The notes beneath the pieces were generated by a model that made no database searches, was not told the origin of the DNA, and saw nothing but the letters and a program-made list of their open reading frames with translations. The position numbers and the translations under genes were made by a program. This document shows positions 1-7,698 of a stretch of 41,327 nucleotides of DNA, piece after piece (the first letter of the stretch is position 1; each line of letters begins with the position of its first letter). Source of the DNA: Planctomycetota bacterium (lineage in GTDB: Bacteria > Planctomycetota > GCA-002687715); the NCBI GenBank assembly GCA_002687715.1, contig NZBC01000265.1:1-41327 (forward strand), read 5' to 3'.

Positions 1-1
1 C

Positions 2-250
2 CGGACGCTCTTGCTCCAAGCCGAACGCTGGACCCGCCGCCCGCCGTTCTCGTTCCGCATCGAGGCGAACCACGATGGAACGTGGCTGGAGGTCTACAAC
101 GGTGACGCGACCATCGCGGTCGGAGCGCGCTTCCTCACGGCGGTGAGGTGCCGGCTGCAGGAGGGAACGACCCGCGTCCGCCTCCGGTGCCGCGCGCCCG
201 CGTCAGCCGGCGTCCTGGTCGACGACGTACGCCTCGCAGCGGGACACTAG
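2..250 (+). CDS. C-terminal end of an unknown protein (5' truncated by window edge)
   Basis: The frame is open from the first bases of the window to a TAG stop at 248-250, so only about 82 C-terminal residues are visible. The fragment is rich in alternating hydrophobic and charged residues (FSFRIEANHDGTWLEVYNG, then VLVDDVRLAAGH). This looks like a beta-sandwich, and the ending VDDVRL is common in C-terminal carbohydrate-binding-like modules of secreted bacterial proteins. That reading is inference; no catalytic motif is visible. The TTG at 11 is an internal codon rather than a convincing start. The stop is about 30 bp from the palindromic repeat block that separates it from the convergent gene at 358. 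The full protein lies upstream of the window and its function cannot be named. Confidence 0.55.
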   Translation, partial: RTLLLQAERWTRRPPFSFRIEANHDGTWLEVYNGDATIAVGARFLTAVRCRLQEGTTRVRLRCRAPASAGVLVDDVRLAAGH

Positions 251-279
251 GTCGCTACCGCCAAGCCGGATCCGGATCC

Positions 280-351
280 CAGAGCGGACCTGGAGGTCCG
301 CGCTCCCGGCAGAGCAGATTGCGTCACACGCTCAGGAGATCCGCGCTTCCG
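280..351. repeat. Palindromic tandem repeat, copy block 1 (two units, period 43)
   Basis: Two units with the core GGAG-GTCCGCGCTCCC begin at 292 and 335. They are separated by a spacer containing GAGCAGATTGC and TCACACGCTC. The first unit forms a hairpin: GAGCGGACC at 282-290, loop TGGA, then GGTCC-GC-GCTC with a 2-nt bulge. The block fills the gap between two convergent genes (stops at 250 and 358), so it may serve as a bidirectional transcription terminator. Related blocks lie at 7594-7666 and 24359-24475. Confidence 0.85.
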
Positions 352-357
352 GGGCGG

Positions 358-1899
358 TCAGCGGTCGAGCGCCTCCTGCGCCTTCTTCGCCGCCCGCGTA
401 CCTCCGAACCGCTTGACGATGCTGCCGAACGCCTTGCCCGCCTTGGCATATCCCCTCTTGCCCGCGGTCTCCCAGGCCTTCCACAACGCCTTCTGGGCCT
501 GATGCTCCCGCCGGAGTTCGGGATCGGAGCGGACGCTCTGGACGAGGGCTTTCGCGGCGGTCCCGACATCGTGGCGCGCCAGGGTCTTCGCCAGGGGCTC
601 GAGGATGTCCAGCGCTTGAAGGACGTCGCGGACGTCGAGCGCCGCGCGACCCTCCTCGAGCCGGGACAACGCGTGATCCTCGAGCCGCCGCTTGACCGAC
701 TCGGCGTCCTGGATGGCCGCGGCGTCCAGGGATTGTCGGCGCGCCAGCACCGCATCCACGCCGGCGAGCGCCTTGTCCAGCTTGCCCCGCGCGGCGAGCT
801 TCACGGGCTTGAGCAGCGCCTCCGTCGAGGGTCGCGGCAGGTCGATCGTGAGCCAATCGATCTGCGGACGTTTCCAAGGCCGCAACCGCGACGGGTCCTG
901 AAGCAGGATCATCAACGCGAACGCGGCCGTCGACGCATCGTCCTCACCGAGCAGACCCTTCTCACCGCCGGCGTCGCCGTCGTCACCGATGTAGACGCCA
1001 CCATCCGGCTGCTGCTTGTCGATGTACTCGTCGAGCCAGCGGGTGGTCAGCTTCTTGTACTCGCCCGGCCCGAGCAGGTGGCAACCGAGGACCACGCCGA
1101 GCGCATGCAATCCGCCGACGTGGTGTCCCTGGTCGAGCTTGCCGATGCACCTCGGGAGCAGGCGCGTGTACGTCTTCACGATGGAGTGGCCGCTCTGCCT
1201 GGCGTATAGCAAGCCGTTCATCGCGAACGCGCCTCGCGCGCCGGTCGGATCGCCGCTGCGCGATCCGGTGCCGTACGAGATGCCGCGGCCGCCGAGCAGC
1301 TTCGCGACGCACGCCTCGGCCTTCGCCAGCGTTTCCCCCGGGACATTCACGCCCTGAGACCGCACTTCGTGGAGGAACCCGAGCACGATCGCGTCGAGCA
1401 TGCCGAGGTCCTTCACCGGGTAGTCCGGCCGGTCGTTGTAGGCTCCCTCGAACCACTTGTACCAACCGCCGGTGCGCTCCTGCACCTTCACGAAGTGGTC
1501 GACGACCCCCTGCAACGCGTTCTTCACCTTTGCATCAGGTTGGAACTTCGCGACCTCCGCGAGCAGGATGCCCGCGAGCGCGGGATACCAGTTGCGCCGG
1601 TGGTTGTGCGGCCGGTCGGCGCCTGCGCTCTGCTTCCACCGCATCGCGTCGTTCACGACCGCCTTCAGCTCCTTCGGTTGTCGACCGTCCGCGAGCAGCA
1701 ACCAGCCCATGATCATCTTGGCGGGGAACCTGGCCTGACGCAGGCGTGTGAGCGTGTGGGCCTTGGCCCGGTCGTACGCAACCCGACATCGTTGGCACTG
1801 GTGCCAACACGACTTCGCGTGCTTCTCGGGTAGGGTCTGGCCCGGAGCGGGGGCCACGACGAGCAGAGCGACACCAAGGAAGAGAGCGCGGACTGACAT
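358..1899 (-). CDS. Secreted protein with a prenyltransferase/terpene-cyclase-like alpha-toroid
   Basis: A 513-residue protein with an N-terminal signal peptide (MSVRALFLGVALLVVAPAPG, cleavage near residue 20). A cysteine cluster follows (CWHQCQRC, about residues 31-38), which could bind metal or form disulfides. Residues about 50-350 show the helical pattern and the GG-W/Y motifs of alpha/alpha-toroid repeats (RTGGWYKWF, QQPDGGVYIGDDG), like those of squalene/prenyltransferase-repeat proteins. The C-terminal 150 residues are charged and helical and end in a basic tail. No enzyme activity can be assigned. ATG 1899 is chosen because it opens the signal peptide; a TAGACT box lies 6 nt upstream and there is no Shine-Dalgarno. 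It follows the HEAT-repeat gene on the same strand by 35 bp, and the pair may work together at the cell surface. Confidence 0.75.
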   Translation of the reverse strand: MSVRALFLGVALLVVAPAPGQTLPEKHAKSCWHQCQRCRVAYDRAKAHTLTRLRQARFPAKMIMGWLLLADGRQPKELKAVVNDAMRWKQSAGADRPHNHRRNWYPALAGILLAEVAKFQPDAKVKNALQGVVDHFVKVQERTGGWYKWFEGAYNDRPDYPVKDLGMLDAIVLGFLHEVRSQGVNVPGETLAKAEACVAKLLGGRGISYGTGSRSGDPTGARGAFAMNGLLYARQSGHSIVKTYTRLLPRCIGKLDQGHHVGGLHALGVVLGCHLLGPGEYKKLTTRWLDEYIDKQQPDGGVYIGDDGDAGGEKGLLGEDDASTAAFALMILLQDPSRLRPWKRPQIDWLTIDLPRPSTEALLKPVKLAARGKLDKALAGVDAVLARRQSLDAAAIQDAESVKRRLEDHALSRLEEGRAALDVRDVLQALDILEPLAKTLARHDVGTAAKALVQSVRSDPELRREHQAQKALWKAWETAGKRGYAKAGKAFGSIVKRFGGTRAAKKAQEALDR

Positions 1900-1905
1900 G
1901 GCGTC

Positions 1906-1911
1906 AGTCTA
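1906..1911 (-). promoter_or_regulatory. -10 box placed for a leaderless transcript of the toroid gene
   Basis: On the minus strand TAGACT is followed by six bases (GACGCC) and then the ATG at 1899. There is no Shine-Dalgarno. A -10 box at this distance would start transcription at or next to the ATG. The -35 region is not recognisable. Confidence 0.4.
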
Positions 1912-1934
1912 CGCTCTCGACTCCGGGCTCTGCA

Positions 1935-3656
1935 TCAGAACAACCTCAGGACCTCGAACACCGGTCGGGGCAGCGCCGTCCAGTCGACCTCGGCGCGGAG
2001 CCGGTACAGGAACGAGTCTTCTCCGTCTTTGTCGCCAATGACGCCGATCGTGGCCACGGCGTAGGCGCGGGCCTCGTCGCTCCGCTTCGTGTCCGAGAGC
2101 ACCCGCACCAGGGTCGGCAAGCTGCGGGTGTCGCCGAGCCACGCGAGGCCGCGCCCCGCCAGCGCCAGCGTGCGCCGACTGGCTCCACGTCGCGACAAGT
2201 GCTTTTCCAGCGCTTCCCGTGCGCCTGCATCGCCGAAGACCCCGAGCGCCAGGGCGCTCCACCGAGCGACGTGGGGGTGCCGCAGGTGACCGACGGCCCG
2301 GCGAAGCGGCTCCGTAGCCGCGAGCCCCTTCAGCAGTCCGAGTGAGCTGGCGAGGGCCGAGCGGAGTGCGGGCGTCCGCGAGGTGGCGAAGTCCCGGGCG
2401 AAGACCTCTCGCGCATCGCAGTTGCCCATCAGCCCGAGCGCGACCGCATAGGCGGCCTTCTCGCCGGACGATCGGCAGGCGCGGTAACGCTTGAGGAGGA
2501 ACGTCCTGAGCTCCGGACTCGACTTCGAGGGCGACAGTCCCAGGGCCAGGGCTATCCAGGGACGATCGACCGCGCCGGCCATCGCCAGCCGCTTGACGAG
2601 AACGAGCTGCGCCGGCGCGCCGCCACCACGACCATAGGCGAGCCACGCGCGGTTGCGCGTCGTGCGATCCGCGTGGCCTTCTGCGGCTGCGAGCAAGGCC
2701 CTCGCCACGATCGGATCGTCGGTGACGCCGATCAGCCCGAGCGCGGTCGCCGCCGCGCGTGAGACCTCGAAGCGCGGGTCGCTCAGCGCTACCCGCAGCT
2801 CGCCCCGGACGCTGCGCACGCCCTGGCGACCCAACGCGAGCGCCGCGAACGCACGGACGCGCGGATCACGATCGGCGTTCTTCATCACCGTGCGGCAGAC
2901 CGACACTGAAGCACCGTCCCGCAGAAGCGAGAGCGCTGCGACGGCGGCCACCTCGACATCAGGGCGGGACGGAGTCAACGCGAGGTCGATCAGGATCCGC
3001 GCCGGTCCGCTCACGCTCTCCGGCGCACGCGCAGCCAGGAATCCCACAGCGATGGCCGCGAACCCGCGCGTCTGCACGGGCACGGGACGTGAGAGTCCGA
3101 GCACACGCCGACCTGCGGGCGAGTCCGCCGCGATGGCTGCCAGATCCACCGCGGCTTCTGCGGCACCCAGGAACCCGAGCCCCAGACAGGCGCCTTCTTG
3201 AACAGCCGGATCCGGATCGGAGAGCGAGGCACGCAACGCCGACACGGTCGCCAGGTCCGTTGGCTCGGCCGCCCGCCCCAGAGCGAGTGCCGCGGCACGG
3301 CGCACGGGTGGCGAACGATCGCGCAACGCGGCCCGGAGCGCGGGAAGCACCTCTCGCTTCACGCGCCGCGAGGTGATCGGCTGGACCTCGTGGTCGTCGA
3401 CGCCGCCGAGGTCATGGTCGCGGTTGTTCGACCCGGGAACGCCCGCCGGAGATCCACGTGCGGCGAGTAGGTACTGTTCGCCGTTCATGCCCCACCAGTA
3501 GGTCCAGTCGGTGGCGATACCGCGGGCGCCGGAGCGGGTGCGGCCGCCGAAGCGCGCTCCGCCGTGGCCCTTGCGGCCACGACCGCCAGCGAGTCCGCGC
3601 CGCCCGCCGCCACCCGGGCGCGGAGCGCCATGACCACGGCCGCCGGGTCGCGGCAT
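1935..3656 (-). CDS. HEAT-repeat protein, body separated from its signal peptide by an in-frame TGA
   Basis: From ATG 3656 the 573 residues start with a Gly/Arg/Pro-rich stretch. A conserved-looking aromatic segment follows (TDWTYWWGMNGEQYLLAARG, about residues 49-68). At least a dozen HEAT/PBS-lyase-like helical repeats then run from about 95 to the end (ALALGRAAEPTDLATVSAL, ALGLIGV and similar). HEAT arrays are protein-binding scaffolds; no enzymatic motif is seen. The frame stays open upstream of 3656 to codon 3753-3755, then meets a TGA at 3756-3758. Beyond that lies a perfect signal peptide in the same frame (start 3839). The intact ancestor was therefore probably about 634 residues and exported. 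As it stands the HEAT body may be untranslated, or translated without export from an internal start; the ATG at 3656 has no clear Shine-Dalgarno. A sequencing error is also possible. Confidence 0.7.
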   Translation of the reverse strand: MPRPGGRGHGAPRPGGGGRRGLAGGRGRKGHGGARFGGRTRSGARGIATDWTYWWGMNGEQYLLAARGSPAGVPGSNNRDHDLGGVDDHEVQPITSRRVKREVLPALRAALRDRSPPVRRAAALALGRAAEPTDLATVSALRASLSDPDPAVQEGACLGLGFLGAAEAAVDLAAIAADSPAGRRVLGLSRPVPVQTRGFAAIAVGFLAARAPESVSGPARILIDLALTPSRPDVEVAAVAALSLLRDGASVSVCRTVMKNADRDPRVRAFAALALGRQGVRSVRGELRVALSDPRFEVSRAAATALGLIGVTDDPIVARALLAAAEGHADRTTRNRAWLAYGRGGGAPAQLVLVKRLAMAGAVDRPWIALALGLSPSKSSPELRTFLLKRYRACRSSGEKAAYAVALGLMGNCDAREVFARDFATSRTPALRSALASSLGLLKGLAATEPLRRAVGHLRHPHVARWSALALGVFGDAGAREALEKHLSRRGASRRTLALAGRGLAWLGDTRSLPTLVRVLSDTKRSDEARAYAVATIGVIGDKDGEDSFLYRLRAEVDWTALPRPVFEVLRLF

Positions 3657-3755
3657 GCTCGATGCGCCGCCTCCCGAGCCCCGGCCAATCGGTTCGGGCT
3701 CGGGACGTTCTGCAGTCGGTTGAGGTTCCGGTAACTCCGAAACGGGAGGTCCGAA

Positions 3756-3839
3756 TCAGACGGCGACGGTCGGGCCTTGCCCGACCGCGACGGCGATGGT
3801 CAGGGAGAAGACGGCCAACGTGTAGGTGATGAGTCGCAT
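3756..3839 (-). pseudogene. Detached 27-codon signal peptide of the HEAT-repeat gene
   Basis: ATG 3839 has a Shine-Dalgarno (AGGAA, six bases upstream). It encodes a textbook signal peptide (MRLITYTLAVFSLTIAVAVG-QGPTVAV) and then TGA at 3756-3758. The same frame continues past the TGA with no further stop, through a Pro/Glu-rich linker (FGPPVSELPEPQPTAERPEP) into the HEAT protein. Signal peptide, acidic-proline linker, Gly/Arg linker and HEAT repeats read as one gene broken by a single base change, for example CGA or GGA to TGA. Confidence 0.7.
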
Positions 3840-4270
3840 CGCAAGTTCCTGCTTGGGTTCCTGGTTCTGCGCAGACAGGTCGCCAGATCCTCTGCAAAGC
3901 GTGTACCCAACCCGCAGCTCGCTCTGCAAACCACCACTGGATCAGGCGTTCCGAGTCGACGCGTGGCCGGCGGGTCTCGAGGGCACCGTCACCGGGGGAA
4001 CCCGACCCGTACATCCGCGGGCTGAGGGTCGATAGACAGATCGGCCGATGAAGGAATGAGCGACACCCGCTCTACCCCACAACGCAGCAGAAGTTCCCCG
4101 ACGCCGACGCCGGGTCCGCGCTCCGGGCGGACCCCACCGCCTCACCCCGGGTTTCGGCTCCTTGGTCGTGATCCGGATATCCCCCCATGTGGCACTGTCA
4201 AGTGTGCGGGATGTCCGGAGCGTGGTCCCGGCTCCGGCGTCGGCGGGCGCGCTGCGTTGTGCGAGGGAGA
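3840..4270. other. 431-bp non-coding gap with one hairpin
   Basis: No convincing gene was found between the HEAT gene start and the EAL/HDOD gene end, both on the minus strand. Short open frames here have no start signals and no recognisable content. The only structure seen is a hairpin at 4112-4134 (GGGTCCGC, loop GCTCCGG, GCGGACCC). It could stop leftward transcription from the EAL/HDOD gene, though no T-run follows. It also contains GGTCCGCGCTCC, the core of the repeat family found at convergent junctions. Confidence 0.5.
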
Positions 4271-5539
4271 TCAGTAGCCCATGGCGAGGCGACCGTCGTC
4301 CGCCCACTGCAGAGCATCGTCGTACTGCGCGCGAATCTGGTCGCTCGTCAATCCCGGAAAGGCGAGGTCGTTCTGCCCGGATTCGATGGCCGTGATGCAA
4401 GTCAGGGCGTCGGCGATCGGCCCCTCGCCGCCGAGCAACGCCAAGGAGATGTCCGGCGCCAGCGGGACGTTCTCGATGAGTTCGCCCATGGGTGCGCCGA
4501 CCAGCGCGTCGATCGTCGACAGCTGCCCGGCGATGAAGAACGCGGAGCTGGATTCCGCACCGGAGCATTCGCCCAGGAGTTCACAGAAGCGGCCCCGCGT
4601 CATGGCGCGGAGCATGAGCTCGGGCTCGATGTCGTCCTGCCCCGAGATGGACAGGAGCGTCACCCAGTGGTTCAGCTCTTTGCGGCCGAGGAGACCAACC
4701 GCGTCGACCACCGATTCGATCGCGATCGGATGGTCGAAGTTGTCAGGGTTGACCGTCCGCATGAGCCGGTAGCTCAGCGACACGTCCTGACAGATCACCT
4801 CCGCCAGATCCTCGTCGGTCGGATCGTCCGAGTACAGCGCCGCGAGAAGTCGCAACGTCGCAAGCTGGCTCGTCGGGACGTGCTTGACGGTGATCACCTT
4901 GGGCTTCGCGAGGAACCACCCCTGGAAGTACTGGAATCCGAGTCGCTTGCAGAACTCGAACTCCTCTTTGGTCTCGACCTTCTCCGCCAGGAGCTTCAGG
5001 TTCCCGAACTTCTCGACGTGATCGCGCACCGCTTCGTCGTCGAGCGCCTGGACGTCGATCTTGACCATGTCGGCGATCTCGAGCAGCGGAGCGAGCTCCT
5101 CGCGATAGTCGAAGTCGTCCAACGCGATCTGGTAACCCTGATCGGCGAACTTGTGCACGATGTCGAGCAGCTCCTGGTCGACGGTGACGTCCTCCAGGAC
5201 CTCCATCACCACCTGATCCTTAGGGAAGAACTGCGCGTACTCGCAGAGCACGGAGTTGCGGGTGAGATTGATGAACGCCTTCTTGTCGCCGACCAGCCGC
5301 TTGAGCCCGATCTCGACCAGGGCATTCAGCATCACCTTAAACGTGGCCTGGTCGCCGTCTATGACGTTTGCCGTATCGACGTCTCCGCTGCGGAACAGCA
5401 GCTCGTACGCCACGAGATTCAGAGCCCGGTCATAGATCGGCTGTCGCCCGACGAAGACGTCCTTCCCGCGCCCCGTCGCCGGGGCATCGGGTGCGTGCGG
5501 GACGACCGCGCCGGTCACCGATATTTCGAAATCGCTCAT
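4271..5539 (-). CDS. EAL-HDOD (YuxH-type) signalling protein
   Basis: A 422-residue cytoplasmic protein of the YuxH/COG3434 type. A degenerate EAL domain (about residues 28-212) is followed by an HDOD domain (about 222-400). EAL landmarks visible are AYELLFR (44-50), FINL (89-92), MEVLED (112-117), ALDDFDY (139-145), VKID (159-162), and KLLAEKVET with QGWFLAKP (182-213). DDFG has become DDFD and the EAL triplet is ELL. In this family the domain usually does not degrade cyclic di-GMP, so a protein-interaction or nucleotide-sensing role is more likely than phosphodiesterase activity. HDOD domains are found in regulators of motility, stress and signalling. Start 5539 is preferred over longer in-frame starts because GGGAG lies just upstream and the family begins near this point. 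It stands alone, back to back with lipB. Confidence 0.88.
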   Translation of the reverse strand: MSDFEISVTGAVVPHAPDAPATGRGKDVFVGRQPIYDRALNLVAYELLFRSGDVDTANVIDGDQATFKVMLNALVEIGLKRLVGDKKAFINLTRNSVLCEYAQFFPKDQVVMEVLEDVTVDQELLDIVHKFADQGYQIALDDFDYREELAPLLEIADMVKIDVQALDDEAVRDHVEKFGNLKLLAEKVETKEEFEFCKRLGFQYFQGWFLAKPKVITVKHVPTSQLATLRLLAALYSDDPTDEDLAEVICQDVSLSYRLMRTVNPDNFDHPIAIESVVDAVGLLGRKELNHWVTLLSISGQDDIEPELMLRAMTRGRFCELLGECSGAESSSAFFIAGQLSTIDALVGAPMGELIENVPLAPDISLALLGGEGPIADALTCITAIESGQNDLAFPGLTSDQIRAQYDDALQWADDGRLAMGY

Positions 5540-5648
5540 TTCCACTCCCGGGTGGCCGCGGGGAAGCGGCGGGGTGAGTCGGACCAGCCGACGCAACCCT
5601 CACCCTCTCACTCTGTCGTCCGGTCCGGGAAAGGCGCTGGAGAGCCGT

Positions 5649-5654
5649 TATCGT
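5649..5654 (+). promoter_or_regulatory. -10 box placed for a leaderless lipB transcript
   Basis: TATCGT lies exactly six bases before the lipB ATG at 5661, which has no Shine-Dalgarno. A TANNNT box at this distance would start the mRNA at or next to the start codon. No clear -35 is visible. Confidence 0.45.
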
Positions 5655-5660
5655 GGTCCG

Positions 5661-6278
5661 ATGCTTCACGTGGAGGATCTGGGCAGGATCTCGTACGAGG
5701 CGGCCCGCGAGCTCCAGCTCGCCAGGCTGGCAGAACGAGTCCGTGGAGAAGTCCCCGACACGCTCTTCCTCGTCGAGCACCTGCCGGTCGTGACCCTCGG
5801 ACGCGGCACCGATCCGGAGAACCTGCGCGACCGGAGCCGTTTTCCCGTCGTGGAATCCGAGCGGGGCGGAGATGCGACCCTCCATGCCCCGGGCCAGCTG
5901 GTCGGCTATCTCATCCGTCGGCTGGACGAAGGACAGCGCGACCTCCACGCCCACCTTCGCCTGTTGGAGGAGATCGTCATCCGGTCACTGGACGGCGTTG
6001 GCCTCGCTGCGGGACGCCGGGACGGCGCGACCGGGGTGTGGGTCGAGGGCCGCAAGATCGCGAGCCTGGGCGTCGCATGCCGGAACTGGTGTACCTGGCA
6101 CGGCTTCGCGCTGAACGTCGGAATCGACCTCTCGCTGTTCGAGGCCATCAATCCCTGCGGATTCGAAGCCGATGTCATGACGTCGGTCGATGTGGAGCTC
6201 GGACATGCCGTCGCCGCGGAGGACGTCAAGTCCCTCGTCGCCGACGCCGCACGTGGGCTCCTCGCTGACGCGCGTTGA
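5661..6278 (+). CDS. lipB: Octanoyltransferase (lipoate-protein ligase B)
   Basis: A 205-residue cytoplasmic enzyme that transfers octanoyl from acyl-carrier protein to lipoyl domains, the first step of lipoate synthesis. Family motifs are intact: RGGDATLHAPGQL (68-80, with His75), GRKIASLGV (130-138, Lys132) and NPCGF (164-168). Cys166 is the expected acyl-thioester nucleophile paired with Lys132. Length is normal for LipB. ATG 5661 fits the family N-terminus (LHVEDLGRISYEAA); longer in-frame extensions add unconserved residues. No lipA is seen in the window, so the pathway is split across the genome. An acyl-CoA dehydrogenase gene follows 66 bp downstream with its own promoter-like sequence. 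Confidence 0.95.
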   Translation: MLHVEDLGRISYEAARELQLARLAERVRGEVPDTLFLVEHLPVVTLGRGTDPENLRDRSRFPVVESERGGDATLHAPGQLVGYLIRRLDEGQRDLHAHLRLLEEIVIRSLDGVGLAAGRRDGATGVWVEGRKIASLGVACRNWCTWHGFALNVGIDLSLFEAINPCGFEADVMTSVDVELGHAVAAEDVKSLVADAARGLLADAR

Positions 6279-6303
6279 TGGGTTCTCGCGGGGAGCCTAC
6301 ATT
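6275..6303 (+). promoter_or_regulatory. Candidate sigma70-type promoter for the acyl-CoA dehydrogenase gene
   Basis: TTGATG (6275-6280) and TACATT (6298-6303) are spaced by 17 bases, each matching the sigma70 consensus at four of six positions. The predicted leader is about 35 nt and carries GAGGAA (6335-6340) before ATG 6345. The -35 box overlaps the last codons of lipB. Confidence 0.35.
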
Positions 6304-6344
6304 GTTGCGGACCCGGCCGGTTGCCGGACGCCACGAGGAAACAA

Positions 6345-7559
6345 ATGACGCGACTCTCCGAAGAAAACCGCACCTGGCAGGCGATCGCCCGCGAGGTTGC
6401 CGAGAAGGTGGTACGCCCGCTCGCCAAGAAGTACGACGACGCGCAGGAGTATCCCTGGGAGATTCAGGAGGCCATGGCGGAGGCTGGTCTCTTCGGAGTG
6501 TGGATCCCAGAGCACTACGGCGGCTCGGGGAAGGGCGAGCGAAACGTCCTCAACCTCTGCCTGGTCATCGAGGAGCTGTCCCGGGCCTGCGGCGGGGTCG
6601 GTGTGCTCTTCGCGGTCAACGCGTTGGGGTCGTTCCCGATCCTCGTCGCCGGCACCGAGGAGCAGAAGCAGGAGTACCTGCCCAAGATCGCCAAGGGTGA
6701 GACCCTGATCGCGTTCTGCCTGTCCGAGAAGAACGCGGGCTCCGACGCCCAGGGGCTGCGCGTCCGCGCCATCGCAGACGGTGACGGCTGGAGCATCCAC
6801 GGCGAGAAGAAGTGGACTACGAACGGCGGCGCGGCCAACCTCTACACAGTGTTTGCCGTCACCGATCCGGAGAGTCGCTCCCGCCGCATCTCGGCGTTCC
6901 TGGTCGAGAAGGACGACCCCGGGTTCTCGGTCGGCAAGGTCGAGGACAAGATGGGCATTCGCTGTGTGCCCGTCGTCGAGACCGTCTTCGACGGGGTGAA
7001 GGTCGGCCGGGATCGCCTCCTCGGCGGACGTCCGGGCTCGGGCTTCAAGCACGCCATGGGCACGCTCGACCTCGCGCGCCCCGGGGTCGCAGCGCAAGCC
7101 ATGGGCCTCGCTCAGGGCGCGATGGAACTCGCCACTCGCTACGCCATGCAGCGGGAGCAGTTCGGCCAACCGGTCTCCTCGTTCCAGATGGTCCAGAAGA
7201 TGCTCGCGGACATGGCCCAGAAGACCGAAGCCGCCCGCCAGCTCATCTACGCCGCGGCCGAGGCGATCGACCACGGCGACAGCAGCGTCAACAAGCTCGC
7301 GGCCCTCTCCAAGTGCTTCGCCACCGACGTCGCCATGCAAGTCACCACCGACGCCGTCCAGATCTTCGGCGGTTATGGCTTCATGCGGGACTACCCCATC
7401 GAGAAGTACATGCGCGACGCCAAGATCACCCAGATCTACGAAGGCACCAACCAGATCCAGCGCATGGTCATCGCCCGCAACCTCATGAAGGAAGCGGCCC
7501 AGCTCCACTTCCTGGACGAGTACATCCCGACCGAGGAGCAGCGGGCCTTCGAGGGTTGA
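6345..7559 (+). CDS. Acyl-CoA dehydrogenase
   Basis: A 404-residue FAD flavoenzyme that oxidises an acyl-CoA to the 2,3-enoyl-CoA and passes electrons to electron-transfer flavoprotein. The three-part fold is evident: an N-terminal helical domain, a middle beta domain with the first signature (AFCLSEKNAGSD, 123-134), and a C-terminal helical domain with the second signature (QIFGGYGFMRDYP followed by YEGTNQIQR). Glu366 in YEGTNQ sits where short- and medium-chain enzymes carry the catalytic base, so a straight-chain substrate such as butyryl-CoA is plausible; the exact chain length cannot be read. ATG 6345 has GAGGAA five bases upstream. Alternatives include branched-chain or glutaryl-type dehydrogenases, but no motif favours these. 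Confidence 0.93.
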   Translation: MTRLSEENRTWQAIAREVAEKVVRPLAKKYDDAQEYPWEIQEAMAEAGLFGVWIPEHYGGSGKGERNVLNLCLVIEELSRACGGVGVLFAVNALGSFPILVAGTEEQKQEYLPKIAKGETLIAFCLSEKNAGSDAQGLRVRAIADGDGWSIHGEKKWTTNGGAANLYTVFAVTDPESRSRRISAFLVEKDDPGFSVGKVEDKMGIRCVPVVETVFDGVKVGRDRLLGGRPGSGFKHAMGTLDLARPGVAAQAMGLAQGAMELATRYAMQREQFGQPVSSFQMVQKMLADMAQKTEAARQLIYAAAEAIDHGDSSVNKLAALSKCFATDVAMQVTTDAVQIFGGYGFMRDYPIEKYMRDAKITQIYEGTNQIQRMVIARNLMKEAAQLHFLDEYIPTEEQRAFEG

Positions 7560-7593
7560 CACTCCAGCGCTCTGAAGGCGAGCCGCCTCCCCC

Positions 7594-7666
7594 GGGAGCG
7601 CGGACCCCCAGAGCGGGTGAAACAACTTGCTCCCCGGGAGCGCGGACCTGGAGGTCCGCGCTCCCG
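7594..7666. repeat. Palindromic tandem repeat, copy block 2 (two units, period 42)
   Basis: GGGAGCGCGGACC starts at 7594 and again at 7636. The second copy is the left arm of a perfect 14-bp stem (7635-7648 with 7653-7666) around the loop TGGA. Between the two arms lies the inverse of the spacer seen in the other blocks (GAGCGGGTGAAACAACTTGCTC). The block sits between convergent genes ending at 7559 and 7699 and can form strong hairpins in either transcript. Confidence 0.88.
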
Positions 7667-7698
7667 TGCAGGGCAGGTTGTTCGCTCCCGGCGGCTGG

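Noticed and set aside
3730..3760. Selenocysteine read-through of the TGA in the HEAT gene, suggested by a YedE-type selenium gene in the window
   Set aside because: Only a 4-bp stem (CTCC-CGTTTC-GGAG in the mRNA) follows the TGA, too weak for a bacterial SECIS, and the residue would fall in a linker just after a signal peptide where Sec has no known role.
4271..5539. Active cyclic-di-GMP phosphodiesterase
   Set aside because: The EAL triplet and DDFG loop are altered (ELL, DDFD) and the EAL-HDOD fusion is of the YuxH type, usually without catalytic activity.
4187..6268. Long open frame on the plus strand (about 690 codons) opposite the EAL/HDOD gene
   Set aside because: It is a GC-driven shadow: the opposite strand has clear EAL and HDOD motifs, and its end overlaps lipB out of frame.
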